In this document: one piece after another, positions 1 through 7,643 of the stretch | Position numbering within the stretch: the first letter of the stretch is position 1 | Layout: each line of letters opens with the position of its first letter | Assembly: GCA_965220385.1 (NCBI GenBank) | Contig: OZ244825.1 | Coordinates: 868,001 to 932,000 of the forward strand | DNA length: 64,000 nt | Source: PCPOR2b sp965220385 | GTDB taxonomy: Bacteria > Poribacteria > WGA-4E > PCPOR2b | Direction of reading: 5' to 3' | Notes under the pieces: model-generated | What the model saw: only the letters and a program-made list of their open reading frames with translations | Told to the model about the DNA's origin: nothing | The model's database searches: none | Translations under genes and position numbers: made by a program

Positions 1-5
1 ACCCT

Positions 6-37
6 GAAACCGAGTTTTTTCTTGAAAACTCGGTTTC
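6..37. terminator. R7 stem-loop, possible bidirectional terminator
   Basis: A perfect 13-bp inverted repeat: GAAACCGAGTTTT at 6-18, loop of six, complementary arm at 25-37. The same hairpin recurs at 18396-18429 behind another gene. The arms end in T-runs on both strands, so it could terminate transcription, but the second copy makes it equally a dispersed repeat. Confidence 0.5.
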
Positions 38-38
38 T

Positions 39-213
39 CTAGTACATTGTCAGAAAAATGTAGCACAACCTGTATAAGGTTTCAGAGTTCCCCAGTCCCG
101 GTAGGTTCGGTTTGTAACCGCACCGCCTTCAATCCAACCGGTAGGTTCGGTTTGTAACCGCACCGGACATCGCAATGAAGGTGCTTATCATAATTTGCCT
201 GACAGAGCACGAG
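39..213. repeat. R3 MITE-like element, copy 1
   Basis: This 175-bp stretch matches 15847-16003. Both begin CTAGTAYATTGTCAGA and end near TGACAGAGCAC, so the ends are imperfect inverted repeats of each other. Inside are two tandem copies (about 99-125 and 139-165) of a palindrome whose arms read GGTTCGGTT and AACCGCACC; the second copy of the element has only one. It carries no gene of its own. It ends 14 nt downstream of the RidA gene on the minus strand. Confidence 0.7.
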
Positions 214-227
214 TCCCTTTTGTGCCC

Positions 228-686
228 CTATTCGATCTCAATGACCAACTCGACCTCGACAGGGATACTACCGGGCAGCTGCACCATTCCGACCGCCGAC
301 CGCGCGTGCCGACCGCTATCGCCGAACACCTCCACCAATAGATCCGATACCCCATTCACCACCGACGGTTGCTCCGTGAAACTCGGTGCCGAATTGACGA
401 ATCCAACCAGCTTCACGACCCGCTTGACCCGATCCAAACTGCCGAGCGCATTCTGGAGCGTGGCGAGCAGGCACAAGCCGACCTGCCGTGCGGAGGCATA
501 CCCTTCCTCGATCGTTAGATCCGTGCCTACCTGGCCCCTGTAAAGGGGACCTTCGCCCCTGCCCGGTCCGTGCCCCGAGGTGAATATCAGGTTTCCTGTC
601 TGTACCGTTGTCACATAATTCCCTATCGGTGTCGCCGCCGCTGGCAGCTCAATGCCGAGTTCTTCCAATCGTTTCTCTGCTGACAT
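228..686 (-). CDS. RidA/YjgF/YER057c/UK114 family protein
   Basis: Encodes 152 residues of the RidA (YjgF) family, small trimeric cytoplasmic proteins. Many members hydrolyse reactive enamine/imine intermediates released by PLP enzymes. Family hallmarks visible are GNYVTTVQTGNLIFTSG near the N-terminus, GSLDRVKRVVKLVGFV in the middle, and a late HARSAVG-x(2)-QLP segment with the conserved substrate-binding Arg, followed by VEVELVIEIE. It is about 25 residues longer than E. coli RidA, as in the YjgF subgroup with an N-terminal extension. The ATG at 686 is chosen over the longer frame reaching 851 because AGGAGG lies at 699-704 and family similarity starts just after it. No operon partner is visible, so the exact substrate is unknown. 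Confidence 0.88.
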   Translation of the reverse strand: MSAEKRLEELGIELPAAATPIGNYVTTVQTGNLIFTSGHGPGRGEGPLYRGQVGTDLTIEEGYASARQVGLCLLATLQNALGSLDRVKRVVKLVGFVNSAPSFTEQPSVVNGVSDLLVEVFGDSGRHARSAVGMVQLPGSIPVEVELVIEIE

Positions 687-880
687 AACGTAATGTTTCC
701 TCCTAAGGAAATAGGTTAGATGTAATGCTAAATATGCAGTATAGCATAGTCTATTTAGACAGTCAACGAAACAATTTCTTTTCGCTTGTCCATCGTGCCG
801 TTGTGTGCTAAAATGCGAAGAATGTGACTCGTGAAACGTGAAGCCCGACAATCAAACGATTTGTGGTGAATTTGGGATAA

Positions 881-968
881 AAGTCCCCCTGACAGATTTC
901 CCCCCTGACAAGTGGCACATCCCGATAAAATCGGGGGAGGGGCTAGGGGGGTTGGGGATTTAGGGGGT
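881..968. repeat. R2 C-rich/G-rich element, copy a
   Basis: Starts with AAGTCCCCCTGACA, runs through CCCCCCTGACAAG and ends GGCTAGGGGGGTTGGGGATT. A CCCGATAAAATCGGG palindrome is nested in its middle. Other copies lie at 1566-1600 (inside a gene), 25718-25750 joined to 27342-27368 (split by the IS), and 56554-56608. Confidence 0.7.
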
Positions 969-990
969 TGCTTGTGCATTGATGCCTTTA

Positions 991-1085
991 GCCCCAGCGG
1001 GGCGACATGTTTATAGCACAGGTGGCGACACAGATCCTAAAGCTCCAGTTTTGAATCCCGATGTATCGGGGCGGGGCGACATGTG
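991..1085. repeat. R1 paired palindrome, copy a (95 bp)
   Basis: Two half-units, GCCCC-loop-GGGGC followed by GACATGT, the first continuing TTATAGCACA. The second half-unit's loop holds a nested CCCGATGTATCGGG palindrome, which makes this copy exactly 23 bp longer than the basic 72-bp form. Confidence 0.75.
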
Positions 1086-1390
1086 TGACAGCAATGCGTG
1101 AAACGAGAGAAAAAATTCAACGCAAGGGCACGAAAACGCAGAGGAGAGGTGACAATTGAACCCGTAGGGGTTGGGTTCCCCAACCCGTCGGAACATGTGC
1201 ATGGGATTTGTATGCCGTAACTCTACCCCATCCCCGTAGGTCGGACTTGCCCGACACAATTCGTAGGGAACGCAGATCTGCGTTCCGCTTCTTCTTACGC
1301 ATTAAGAATTACGCATTATGCCTCATTGGCGATATGTGTTGTCGAAGACAGAAAATGTAATTTATCGGTTCATTCATACAAAGGTGTTTT

Positions 1391-4300
1391 GTGACAAGCC
1401 TCAACCTCAGATCAACACACAAAATCATAAAAGACTACTACAGCGAATTAGATCAGTTTGATCGGCTCGGCGCAACGCATGAAGGGGCGGTGCGATCCGC
1501 CTTCCAATCCCTCCTCCAAAGCTGTGCCCGACAATTTGACTGGACACTCATCCCCGAACACTCAATGTCCCCCCTGACAAGGGGGGCTAGGGGGGTTAAG
1601 AGCAGCCGAATCGTCGTTGACGGTGTATTGATGGACGATTTCCGGTTGACACACGGCTATTGGGAGGCGAAAGATGAGGACGACGACCTCCCCGCCGAAG
1701 TGGTACGTAAGTTCGAGAGAGGCTATCCCCGCGACAACATCCTTTTCCAAGAGCCACACCGCGCCATCCTTTGGCAGAACGAGCGACAAACGCTTGATGC
1801 TGACCTGACCGACCCGACAGAACTGATAGGCACACTCGAAACCTTCTTCTCCCACCGTCCACCAGAATACACCGAATGGGAGGAGGCGGTTGCACAGTTC
1901 AGGGAAAGGGTGCCCGCGCTTGGACAAGGTTTAGCAGAACGCATCCACCGGGAACGAGAGACGAATCGTGACTTTATCACCGCCTTTGCCGACTTCCATG
2001 AGAAGTGTCGTCAGTCAATTAACCCGAACCTCTCCGAAGCCGCCGTCGAGGAGATGCTGATCCAACACCTGTTGACCGAACAGATCTTTCACACGGTTTT
2101 CTATAACCAAGACTTTACCCGCCGAAATGTGATTGCCAATGAAATCGAGAAGGTGATAGACGCGCTCACAAGCCAGTCGTTCAGCCGTCACGATTTTCTG
2201 GGGCACCTTAACCCGTTCTATACAGCGATAGAACGCACCGCTGCGACCATCGACGACTTTTCCCAAAAGCAGGGGTTTCTCAACACCGTTTACGAACAGT
2301 TTTTTCAAGGCTTTTCGGTGGAGATCGCCGACACGCACGGGATTGTCTACACGCCGCAGCCGATTGTCGATTTTATGGTCAAGAGCGTGGATCAGATATT
2401 AAAGACCGAATTCGATCGGTCGCTCTCCGATTCCGGCGTTCACATCATCGACCCGTTTGTGGGGACGGGCAATTTTATCGTCCGGACGATGCGCGAAATT
2501 CGTAAGACCGCATTGGCGGCAAAATACACGACGGAATTGCACTGTAACGAAGTGATGTTGCTGCCCTACTACATCGCGTCAATGAATATTGAACATGAGT
2601 TTTACGAGGCGACGGGGGTGTATCAACCTTTTGATGGAATCTGCCTTGTGGATACCTTTGAATTGGCAGAGGATACCAACTACTATGAATCCTCACTGTT
2701 CACGGAGGAGAACACCCGCCGCGTAGAAGAACAGAAAAAAGCACCGATGTTTGTGATTATCGGCAATCCGCCCTACAACTCGAAACAGATCAACGAAAAT
2801 GACAACAACAAGAATCGGGAATATCCAACGATGGATTCGCGAGTTAAGGAGACCTATGCAAAAGCTTCTGCAGCAAGTAATAAAAATAAACTCTCCGATC
2901 CGTATGTGAAGGCGATTAGATGGGCATCAGACCGGATAGGAGAGGAGGGAGTCGTCGCGTTTGTAACGAACAATAGTTTTCTTGATGATTTGGCGTTTGA
3001 TGGGATGCGGGAACACCTTCATCAAAACTTTAATTGTATTTACATTTTGGATTTGAAAGGCAATGTCCGCAAAGACTCAATGCGAGAGGGTATTCCCATT
3101 GGAGAACAGCATACGATCTTTGGACTCGCCGCGATGGTGGGAATTACCGTAACCTTCTTTGTGAAAAGTCACAGACATCAAGACCGCAAGATCTATTACA
3201 GTGAGGTGGATTGGAAAGCGACAAGGCAGGAAAAATTCAACCTAATCGAAAATGCGGGTTCGGTGAACAAGATTGATTGGAAAGAACTGACGCCGGATAA
3301 GAATCACACATGGCTCACCGAAGGACTCCACGCTGAATTTGATACGTTTGTCCCGATGGGAACTATGGAGGCGAAGGCAGCAAGGGCTGAGGCGGCAGAT
3401 GTAATTTTTAAGACCTACAGTCTCGGTGTCGGGACCAATCGCGATGCGTGGGTTTACAACTTTAGTCAAAACGCTCTTGCCGAGAACATGAATGAGATGA
3501 TTGATACCTACAGTGAACAAGTGTTCAGGTGGGAACGACGGGCAGATCGAGACGCAAACATTGATGATTTTGTACTGTCTGATGAGGCGAAAATCAAATG
3601 GAGTTCAACCTTAAAACAGAAACTGAAAAGCGGACAAATTGCAAAATTTGCAGATACAAAAATCCGACAATCGCTCTACCGTCCCTTTACAAGATCAAAC
3701 CTATTCTTCGATCGAGTGATGAACCATAGAGTTCACGTTTTTCCTTCTATTTTCCCCACCCCGGAAACTGAAAGCGAGAATCGAGTGATTTGTGTTGGGG
3801 GCTATGGTCGAAAAGAATTTGCTATTTTGATGAGCAAATCTATTCCTGATTTGAACTTCTATGCTGACCCACAACAATCTTTTCCTTTTTACACCTACGA
3901 CGAGGATGGGAGGAACCGCAGGGAAAACATCACCGATTGGGCGTTGGCGCAATTCCGAGCGCATTACCGAGACGAGGGGATCGGCAAGTGGGACATCTTC
4001 CATTACGTCTACGGCCTGCTCCATCACCCTGACTATCGGGAACGGTATCAGATGAACCTCAAGCGGGATCTACCGCGCCTGCCATACACGCCGGACTTCT
4101 GGGCGTTTGCCAAAGCAGGGCAGCGGTTGGGAGAAATCCACGTCGGCTACGAGGATGTGGACGCATATCCGCTCCGCTTCGTCGAGACGCCGGATACACC
4201 GCTCGATTGGCGTGTCGAAAAGATGCGGTTGTCCAAAGACAAGACGGAAATAAAATACAACGATTTCCTGACGCTCGACGGGATACCCGCAAAGGCGTTT

Positions 4301-4507
4301 GACTATCGACTTGGGAATCGGTCGGCGTTGGAATGGGTGATAGATCAGTATCGGATCAAAACAGACAAACGGAGCGGCATCGTCAACGACCCAAACCGTG
4401 CCGATGATCCAGAGTACATCGTCAAGTTAATCGGAAAAGTGATTGCGGTCAGTTTGGAGACGGTTGAGATTGTAGAGGGGTTGGGGGAGGTCAGTATTAG
4501 GGATTAA
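1391..4507 (+). CDS. Type ISP-like restriction-modification protein: nuclease-like domain, N6-adenine methyltransferase, specificity domain, no helicase
   Basis: A 1038-residue protein. The N-terminus has a Mrr/PD-(D/E)XK-like segment (VDGVLMDDF then YWEAKD, E92-A-K94). Residues about 195-290 resemble the ISP coupler. The methyltransferase core has motif I DPFVGTGNF (354-362) and motif IV NPPY (459-462), the signature of N6-adenine methylases. The last third (from about 780, with SLYRPF, PDFWAFAKAGQRLGEIHVGYE, and FDYRLGNRSALEWVIDQY) matches the ISP target-recognition domain. Classical type ISP enzymes are about 1500-1600 residues because a RecA-like helicase lies between nuclease and coupler; none is present here. 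The start is GTG at 1391, with AAGGTG just upstream. Residues about 59-71 are encoded by an R2 repeat copy that keeps the frame. It may restrict and methylate in a type IIG-like way, or only methylate. Confidence 0.85.
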   Translation: MTSLNLRSTHKIIKDYYSELDQFDRLGATHEGAVRSAFQSLLQSCARQFDWTLIPEHSMSPLTRGARGVKSSRIVVDGVLMDDFRLTHGYWEAKDEDDDLPAEVVRKFERGYPRDNILFQEPHRAILWQNERQTLDADLTDPTELIGTLETFFSHRPPEYTEWEEAVAQFRERVPALGQGLAERIHRERETNRDFITAFADFHEKCRQSINPNLSEAAVEEMLIQHLLTEQIFHTVFYNQDFTRRNVIANEIEKVIDALTSQSFSRHDFLGHLNPFYTAIERTAATIDDFSQKQGFLNTVYEQFFQGFSVEIADTHGIVYTPQPIVDFMVKSVDQILKTEFDRSLSDSGVHIIDPFVGTGNFIVRTMREIRKTALAAKYTTELHCNEVMLLPYYIASMNIEHEFYEATGVYQPFDGICLVDTFELAEDTNYYESSLFTEENTRRVEEQKKAPMFVIIGNPPYNSKQINENDNNKNREYPTMDSRVKETYAKASAASNKNKLSDPYVKAIRWASDRIGEEGVVAFVTNNSFLDDLAFDGMREHLHQNFNCIYILDLKGNVRKDSMREGIPIGEQHTIFGLAAMVGITVTFFVKSHRHQDRKIYYSEVDWKATRQEKFNLIENAGSVNKIDWKELTPDKNHTWLTEGLHAEFDTFVPMGTMEAKAARAEAADVIFKTYSLGVGTNRDAWVYNFSQNALAENMNEMIDTYSEQVFRWERRADRDANIDDFVLSDEAKIKWSSTLKQKLKSGQIAKFADTKIRQSLYRPFTRSNLFFDRVMNHRVHVFPSIFPTPETESENRVICVGGYGRKEFAILMSKSIPDLNFYADPQQSFPFYTYDEDGRNRRENITDWALAQFRAHYRDEGIGKWDIFHYVYGLLHHPDYRERYQMNLKRDLPRLPYTPDFWAFAKAGQRLGEIHVGYEDVDAYPLRFVETPDTPLDWRVEKMRLSKDKTEIKYNDFLTLDGIPAKAFDYRLGNRSALEWVIDQYRIKTDKRSGIVNDPNRADDPEYIVKLIGKVIAVSLETVEIVEGLGEVSIRD
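1566..1600. repeat. R2 copy b, inside coding sequence in frame
   Basis: The sequence TCCCCCCTGACAAGGGGGG followed by CTAGGGGGGTT is the core of R2 and lies within the ISP-like gene, adding a low-complexity peptide (SPLTRGARGVKS) just before the nuclease-like motif. The frame is maintained. Compare copies at 881-968 and 56554-56608. Confidence 0.75.
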
Positions 4508-4638
4508 ACGTAGGAGTGGCATCCCTGCCACGACCTGAAACGTGAAGCGAGAGAAAAATTCAACGCAAGGACGCAAAGACGCAAAGACGCAGAGGAGAGG
4601 GAAGGGATAGGCATTTTGAATCCCGCCCGACCTTCAAA

Positions 4639-4710
4639 GCCCCAGCGGGGCGACATGTTTATAGCACACGCGACAGTCCAAACCCGAAAGCCCCAGCGGG
4701 GCGACATGTG
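4639..4710. repeat. R1 paired palindrome, copy b (72 bp)
   Basis: Basic form: GCCCCAGCGGGGCGACATGT, then TTATAGCACAC, a short variable linker, then AAAGCCCCAGCGGGGCGACA and TGTG. It is exactly 72 bp, the same length as the copies at 6042-6113 and 7242-7313. Confidence 0.8.
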
Positions 4711-4900
4711 TTGTAGGAATGAAATATAATAGGTAATGCGTAATTGGTTCATAGGACTTACGCACCTCAGTAGGGAACTTTGTGATGGTGTCTCTCTTGT
4801 AGTTGCCTGATTCATCAGGCGTCTGTCCCGCCTGTCCCGATTCCATCGGGCAACTACAATTATATCATTGGGGGTTTGAATTGGGAAAGTTCGGGTTTTT

Positions 4901-4948
4901 TAATCCGTGTAATCCGCGTAATCCGTATAATCCGTGATTCAGACAATC
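4901..4948. repeat. R4 tandem nonamers, copy a
   Basis: Four degenerate 9-bp units of the form AATCCGYGT, followed by GTGATTCAGACAATCATT and a CCGCTGGGG half-palindrome. Two more copies lie at 7341-7390 and 7504-7551. Confidence 0.7.
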
Positions 4949-5178
4949 ATTGCCCGCTGGGGTGAAATTGACCGAATATTCGTTTTACCTGTCAAAAAAA
5001 ATAAAAACTGTCAAAAAAAGTAAAAAATTGTAAAGTAACAGACTGAGGATGGCGACAATTCAGCATCCATAAATACCCAACCTCAGACATTAAACGGGAT
5101 ACCCCACAAAGATGGCGTCGGCGCTAACGAATCATTAACCCCGACAACCGACGCAGAGAAAAGTAGAAAAGGAAATTT

Positions 5179-5889
5179 ATGGAAAAATCAAATATCAAAG
5201 CGTTGACATTCGATCTATTCGGTACAATCCTCGATCTTGGCGGCAGCCTGAAGCCCTACATCGCAGAATTCCTACAGGCGAAAGACGCGCCCATTGCAGC
5301 AGATCGGTTCTGGGACCAATGGCGGGCGCGACAACGCATCGAACAATATCAGGACACCCTCGTGATGCTGGGTCATAGCGGCTATCTGGAAACGGTCCGC
5401 CGTGCATTCGTCTACGTCCTCAATCTAAATAAGATTGAAACATCGGGCGAGGAGGTGCAGGATTTCATGGGGGCGTGGGATATGCTCTCGCCATTCCCGG
5501 AGGTGCTTCCCGCGTTAGAACGTCTCAAATCCCACTACCAACTGGTGATCCTCTCCAACGGCGATCCACACTTCCTCGACCATCTCGCGGAGAACCGTGT
5601 CCGGTGGGAGTTTGACGACATCATCTCCGTAACCGATGTCGGCGCATTCAAGCCACACCCCGCGGTCTACCGCTACGCCGCCATCAGCAGGCTTCGGCTC
5701 AAGGTGGAGGAATGCCTAATGGTCTCCGCCAACTCATTTGATGTGATGGGCGCAAAAGTCTGCGGCTACAAATCCGCCTTCATCAATCGCTACGAACTGC
5801 CGTATGAGGATTCGCCCTATCTACCAGATCTGACCGTCCCGGACTTCACAGAATTGGCAGACGCGTTAATTGATTATAGTGAATTATAG
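5179..5889 (+). CDS. HAD-superfamily hydrolase, (S)-2-haloacid dehalogenase-like (type II)
   Basis: A 236-residue cytoplasmic HAD phosphatase-fold enzyme. Motif I is FDLFGT with the nucleophile Asp12; motif II is ILSNGDP (Ser126-Asn127); motif III is FKPHPAVY (Lys158); motif IV is VSANSFDVMGAK (Asn185, Asp188). The SANSFD form, the FGT after the nucleophile and the WRARQ segment of the helical cap resemble the L-2-haloacid dehalogenase branch, which displaces halide from short 2-haloacids through an Asp ester. Some relatives act on phosphorylated substrates, so the activity is not certain. ATG at 5179 is preceded by AAAAGGAAA. It stands alone between repeat-filled gaps. Confidence 0.82.
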   Translation: MEKSNIKALTFDLFGTILDLGGSLKPYIAEFLQAKDAPIAADRFWDQWRARQRIEQYQDTLVMLGHSGYLETVRRAFVYVLNLNKIETSGEEVQDFMGAWDMLSPFPEVLPALERLKSHYQLVILSNGDPHFLDHLAENRVRWEFDDIISVTDVGAFKPHPAVYRYAAISRLRLKVEECLMVSANSFDVMGAKVCGYKSAFINRYELPYEDSPYLPDLTVPDFTELADALIDYSEL

Positions 5890-6279
5890 AAATAAGTAGA
5901 CATTAATAGTAGTAGGCACATTGCTTTGAATCCCGCCTGCGGGGCGCCGTGTGCCGTAACTCGGCGAGCAAGGTCCGTGACTTGGTTCGCTCATCATGTC
6001 TAAGTAATTCTAAAGTCTACCATAATTCCTCCGTTCATTTAGCCCCAGAGGGGCGACATGTTTATAGCACACGGAGACATCCGAATCCTAAAGCCCCAGC
6101 GGGGCGACATGTGTTATCGGATGTAGAAGATATAAGGTGTAATTGGTTCATTGGCTTATTGGTTGATTTTTGTTGGGTTTCACGGTTTGCGTTCAACCCA
6201 ACCTACGGTTCGCTATTGGAACCGGTGTTTGGGAGTTACGGCACACGGAGTGTGCCTATTACTTTAAGGAGGTGAGGAG
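5890..6279. other. 390-bp repeat-rich intergenic region
   Basis: Contains an R10 motif (about 5998-6028), an R1 pair (6042-6113) and a fold-back GTTGGGTTTCACGG with AACCCAACC near 6173-6203. A 108-codon open frame crosses it but consists of repeat sequence and lacks a ribosome-binding site. A strong AAGGAGGTGAGG directly precedes the next gene. Confidence 0.65.
6042..6113. repeat. R1 paired palindrome, copy c (72 bp)
   Basis: Same layout and length as 4639-4710; the first loop is AGA rather than AGC, with the palindromic arms kept. Confidence 0.8.
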
Positions 6280-7206
6280 ATGATTGGAAGCCTGCAAAGG
6301 GTTTCTTTACGGGAGGTCTGGGCTCATGAAGCACAAGATTTCACACCGTGGCTTGAGGACAACATTGATGAGTTGAATAGCGTAATTGACCTATCACTCT
6401 CGATTGTAGAGCGTGAGCATCCGGCAGGTAACTTCAGTGTAGACCTCGTTGCAGAGGATGAATCTGGGGATCCCGTCATTATTGAAAATCAGCTTGAACG
6501 GAGTAACCACGACCATCTTGGTAAGCTAATAACCTATTTAACTGCAATCAATGCAAAAGCCGCTATCTGGATTGTCAAAGAAGCTAGACCGGAACACATC
6601 AGCGCGATTTCGTGGCTGAATGAATCGTCTTCGGCTTCCTTCTATCTACTCAAAATTGAAGCGGTTCAGATTGAAGATTCAACACCTGCACCGCTGCTAA
6701 CACTGATTGTTGGTCCCAGTGAGGAGATTCGGAAAGCTGGCGAAGAGAAAAAAGAACTCAAAGAACAGCACATCCTCCGTCGTCGGTTTTGGACATCGTT
6801 GTTGGAACGGGCTAAGAAAAAAACACAACTACATGCCAACATTTCGCCTGGTCAGAGGGCAACAACATCAACAGTAGTGCAAAGTGGGTTATTCCTTCGC
6901 TATGTTATCCGACCGCATACCTCTGATATAGAGTTGTATATCGATCGAGGTTGGGCTGCAGAAAGCGAGAACGAGGAGATATTCGATAGACTAGAACAAT
7001 CTAAAGCGGAGATTGAGGAAACCTTCGGTGAACCGCTCAAATGGCGGCGCCTTGAAGGTCAGCAATACTGTCGAATTCAGAAACGCTTTTCTCTGGGTGG
7101 CTATCGTGATGGGGAGAAATGGCAAGAGGTACAGGAGGCGATGATTGATGGGATGATTCGGTTGGAGGCAGCGCTCAGACCTCATATTGACAGGTTACCG
7201 GCGTAG
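6280..7206 (+). CDS. DUF4268-type protein with PD-(D/E)XK nuclease-like N-terminus
   Basis: A 308-residue protein. Residues about 10-150 contain FSVDLVAED (Asp55) followed by PVIIENQLERSNHDHLGKLI (Glu69-x-Gln71), the layout of a PD-(D/E)XK fold with an ExQ variant of the catalytic ExK. The C-terminal half (about 165-305), with LRRRFWTSLLERA, VIRPHTSDIELYIDRG and KWRRLEGQQYCRI, matches DUF4268. Such proteins occur near restriction-modification genes and are thought to be nuclease relatives; no function is established. ATG at 6280 has an excellent Shine-Dalgarno (AAGGAGGTGAGG). It is the nearest gene but one to the ISP-like enzyme, so a defence role is possible but unproven. Confidence 0.78.
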   Translation: MIGSLQRVSLREVWAHEAQDFTPWLEDNIDELNSVIDLSLSIVEREHPAGNFSVDLVAEDESGDPVIIENQLERSNHDHLGKLITYLTAINAKAAIWIVKEARPEHISAISWLNESSSASFYLLKIEAVQIEDSTPAPLLTLIVGPSEEIRKAGEEKKELKEQHILRRRFWTSLLERAKKKTQLHANISPGQRATTSTVVQSGLFLRYVIRPHTSDIELYIDRGWAAESENEEIFDRLEQSKAEIEETFGEPLKWRRLEGQQYCRIQKRFSLGGYRDGEKWQEVQEAMIDGMIRLEAALRPHIDRLPA

Positions 7207-7241
7207 TTTCATCGTCAAGCATTTTGTATAATGCAGGCTAT

Positions 7242-7313
7242 CACATGTCGCCCCTCTGGGGCTTGGAGTTGTTGGTATTCGACATTTCTATAAACATGTC
7301 GCCCCGCTGGGGC
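7242..7313. repeat. R1 paired palindrome, copy d (72 bp, inverted)
   Basis: CACATGTCGCCCCTCTGGGG to ATGTCGCCCCGCTGGGGC, the reverse complement of the R1 form. Its right half-unit runs straight into the flank of an R4 array, an association partly seen at 4870-4960 as well. Confidence 0.8.
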
Positions 7314-7340
7314 TTTGAATCAGGAAAGTTCATCAGTTTT

Positions 7341-7390
7341 TAATCCGTGCAATCTGCGTAATCCGCTTAATCCGCGATTCAGACAATTAT
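7341..7390. repeat. R4 tandem nonamers, copy b
   Basis: TAATCCGTGCAATCTGCGTA and further 9-bp units, ending CGCGATTCAGACAATTAT. It shares flanks with copy a, including a GGAAAGTTC segment upstream and a half-palindrome CTCCTCTGGGG downstream. Confidence 0.7.
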
Positions 7391-7503
7391 CGCTCCTCTG
7401 GGGTTATGTTGGTTCATTCCCGATCTCATGAAGGATTCTCGTCTTGCGGAATGGGTTGGGAGACCCAACCCCTACGATCCCTGGTTGCGGGGTTTCGGTC
7501 GCT

Positions 7504-7551
7504 TTTAATCCGTGCAATCCGTGTAATCCGCTTAATCCGCGATTCAGACAA
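7504..7551. repeat. R4 tandem nonamers, copy c
   Basis: TTTAATCCGTGCAATCCGTG and two further units, ending GCGATTCAGACAAG. It lies 114 bp after copy b. Confidence 0.65.
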
Positions 7552-7643
7552 GTTTCTTCTTACACATCACGTTTCACGCATTCTATCCACCTATCGCCCC
7601 TTGGGGCGTTGTCAAACAACTCGGTTCTAAGGAGGAATCAAAC

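Larger units (their letters stand above)
687..1390. other. 704-bp repeat-rich intergenic region
   Basis: Divergent gap between the RidA gene and the ISP-like gene. It holds an R2 copy (881-968), an R1 pair (991-1085), a fold-back of GGGGTTGGG against CCCAACCC near 1157-1186, and an R5-type ACGCATTA run at about 1298-1320. No credible gene is seen: short open frames here are built from repeat sequence. Confidence 0.7.
4508..5178. other. 671-bp repeat-rich intergenic region
   Basis: Contains an R1 pair (4639-4710), an R8-type stretch (about 4755-4857: TTACGCACCTCAGTAGGGAA, then TGTAGTTGCCTGATTCATC and a CCCGATTCCATCGGG palindrome) and an R4 nonamer array (4901-4948). The last 200 bp are AT-richer and precede the HAD gene. 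No credible gene is seen. Confidence 0.65.
7207..7643. other. 437-bp repeat-rich intergenic region
   Basis: Contains an R1 pair in reverse orientation (7242-7313), two R4 nonamer arrays (7341-7390 and 7504-7551), a TTGGGAGACCCAACCCCTACG fold-back near 7456-7477 and a GCCCCTTGGGGC palindrome near 7594. Short overlapping open frames here are repeat artefacts. AAGGAGGAATC precedes the next gene. Confidence 0.65.

Noticed and set aside
5949..6275. A 108-codon plus-strand frame
   Set aside because: It is made largely of R1 and R10 repeat sequence, has no ribosome-binding site, and shows no recognisable protein.
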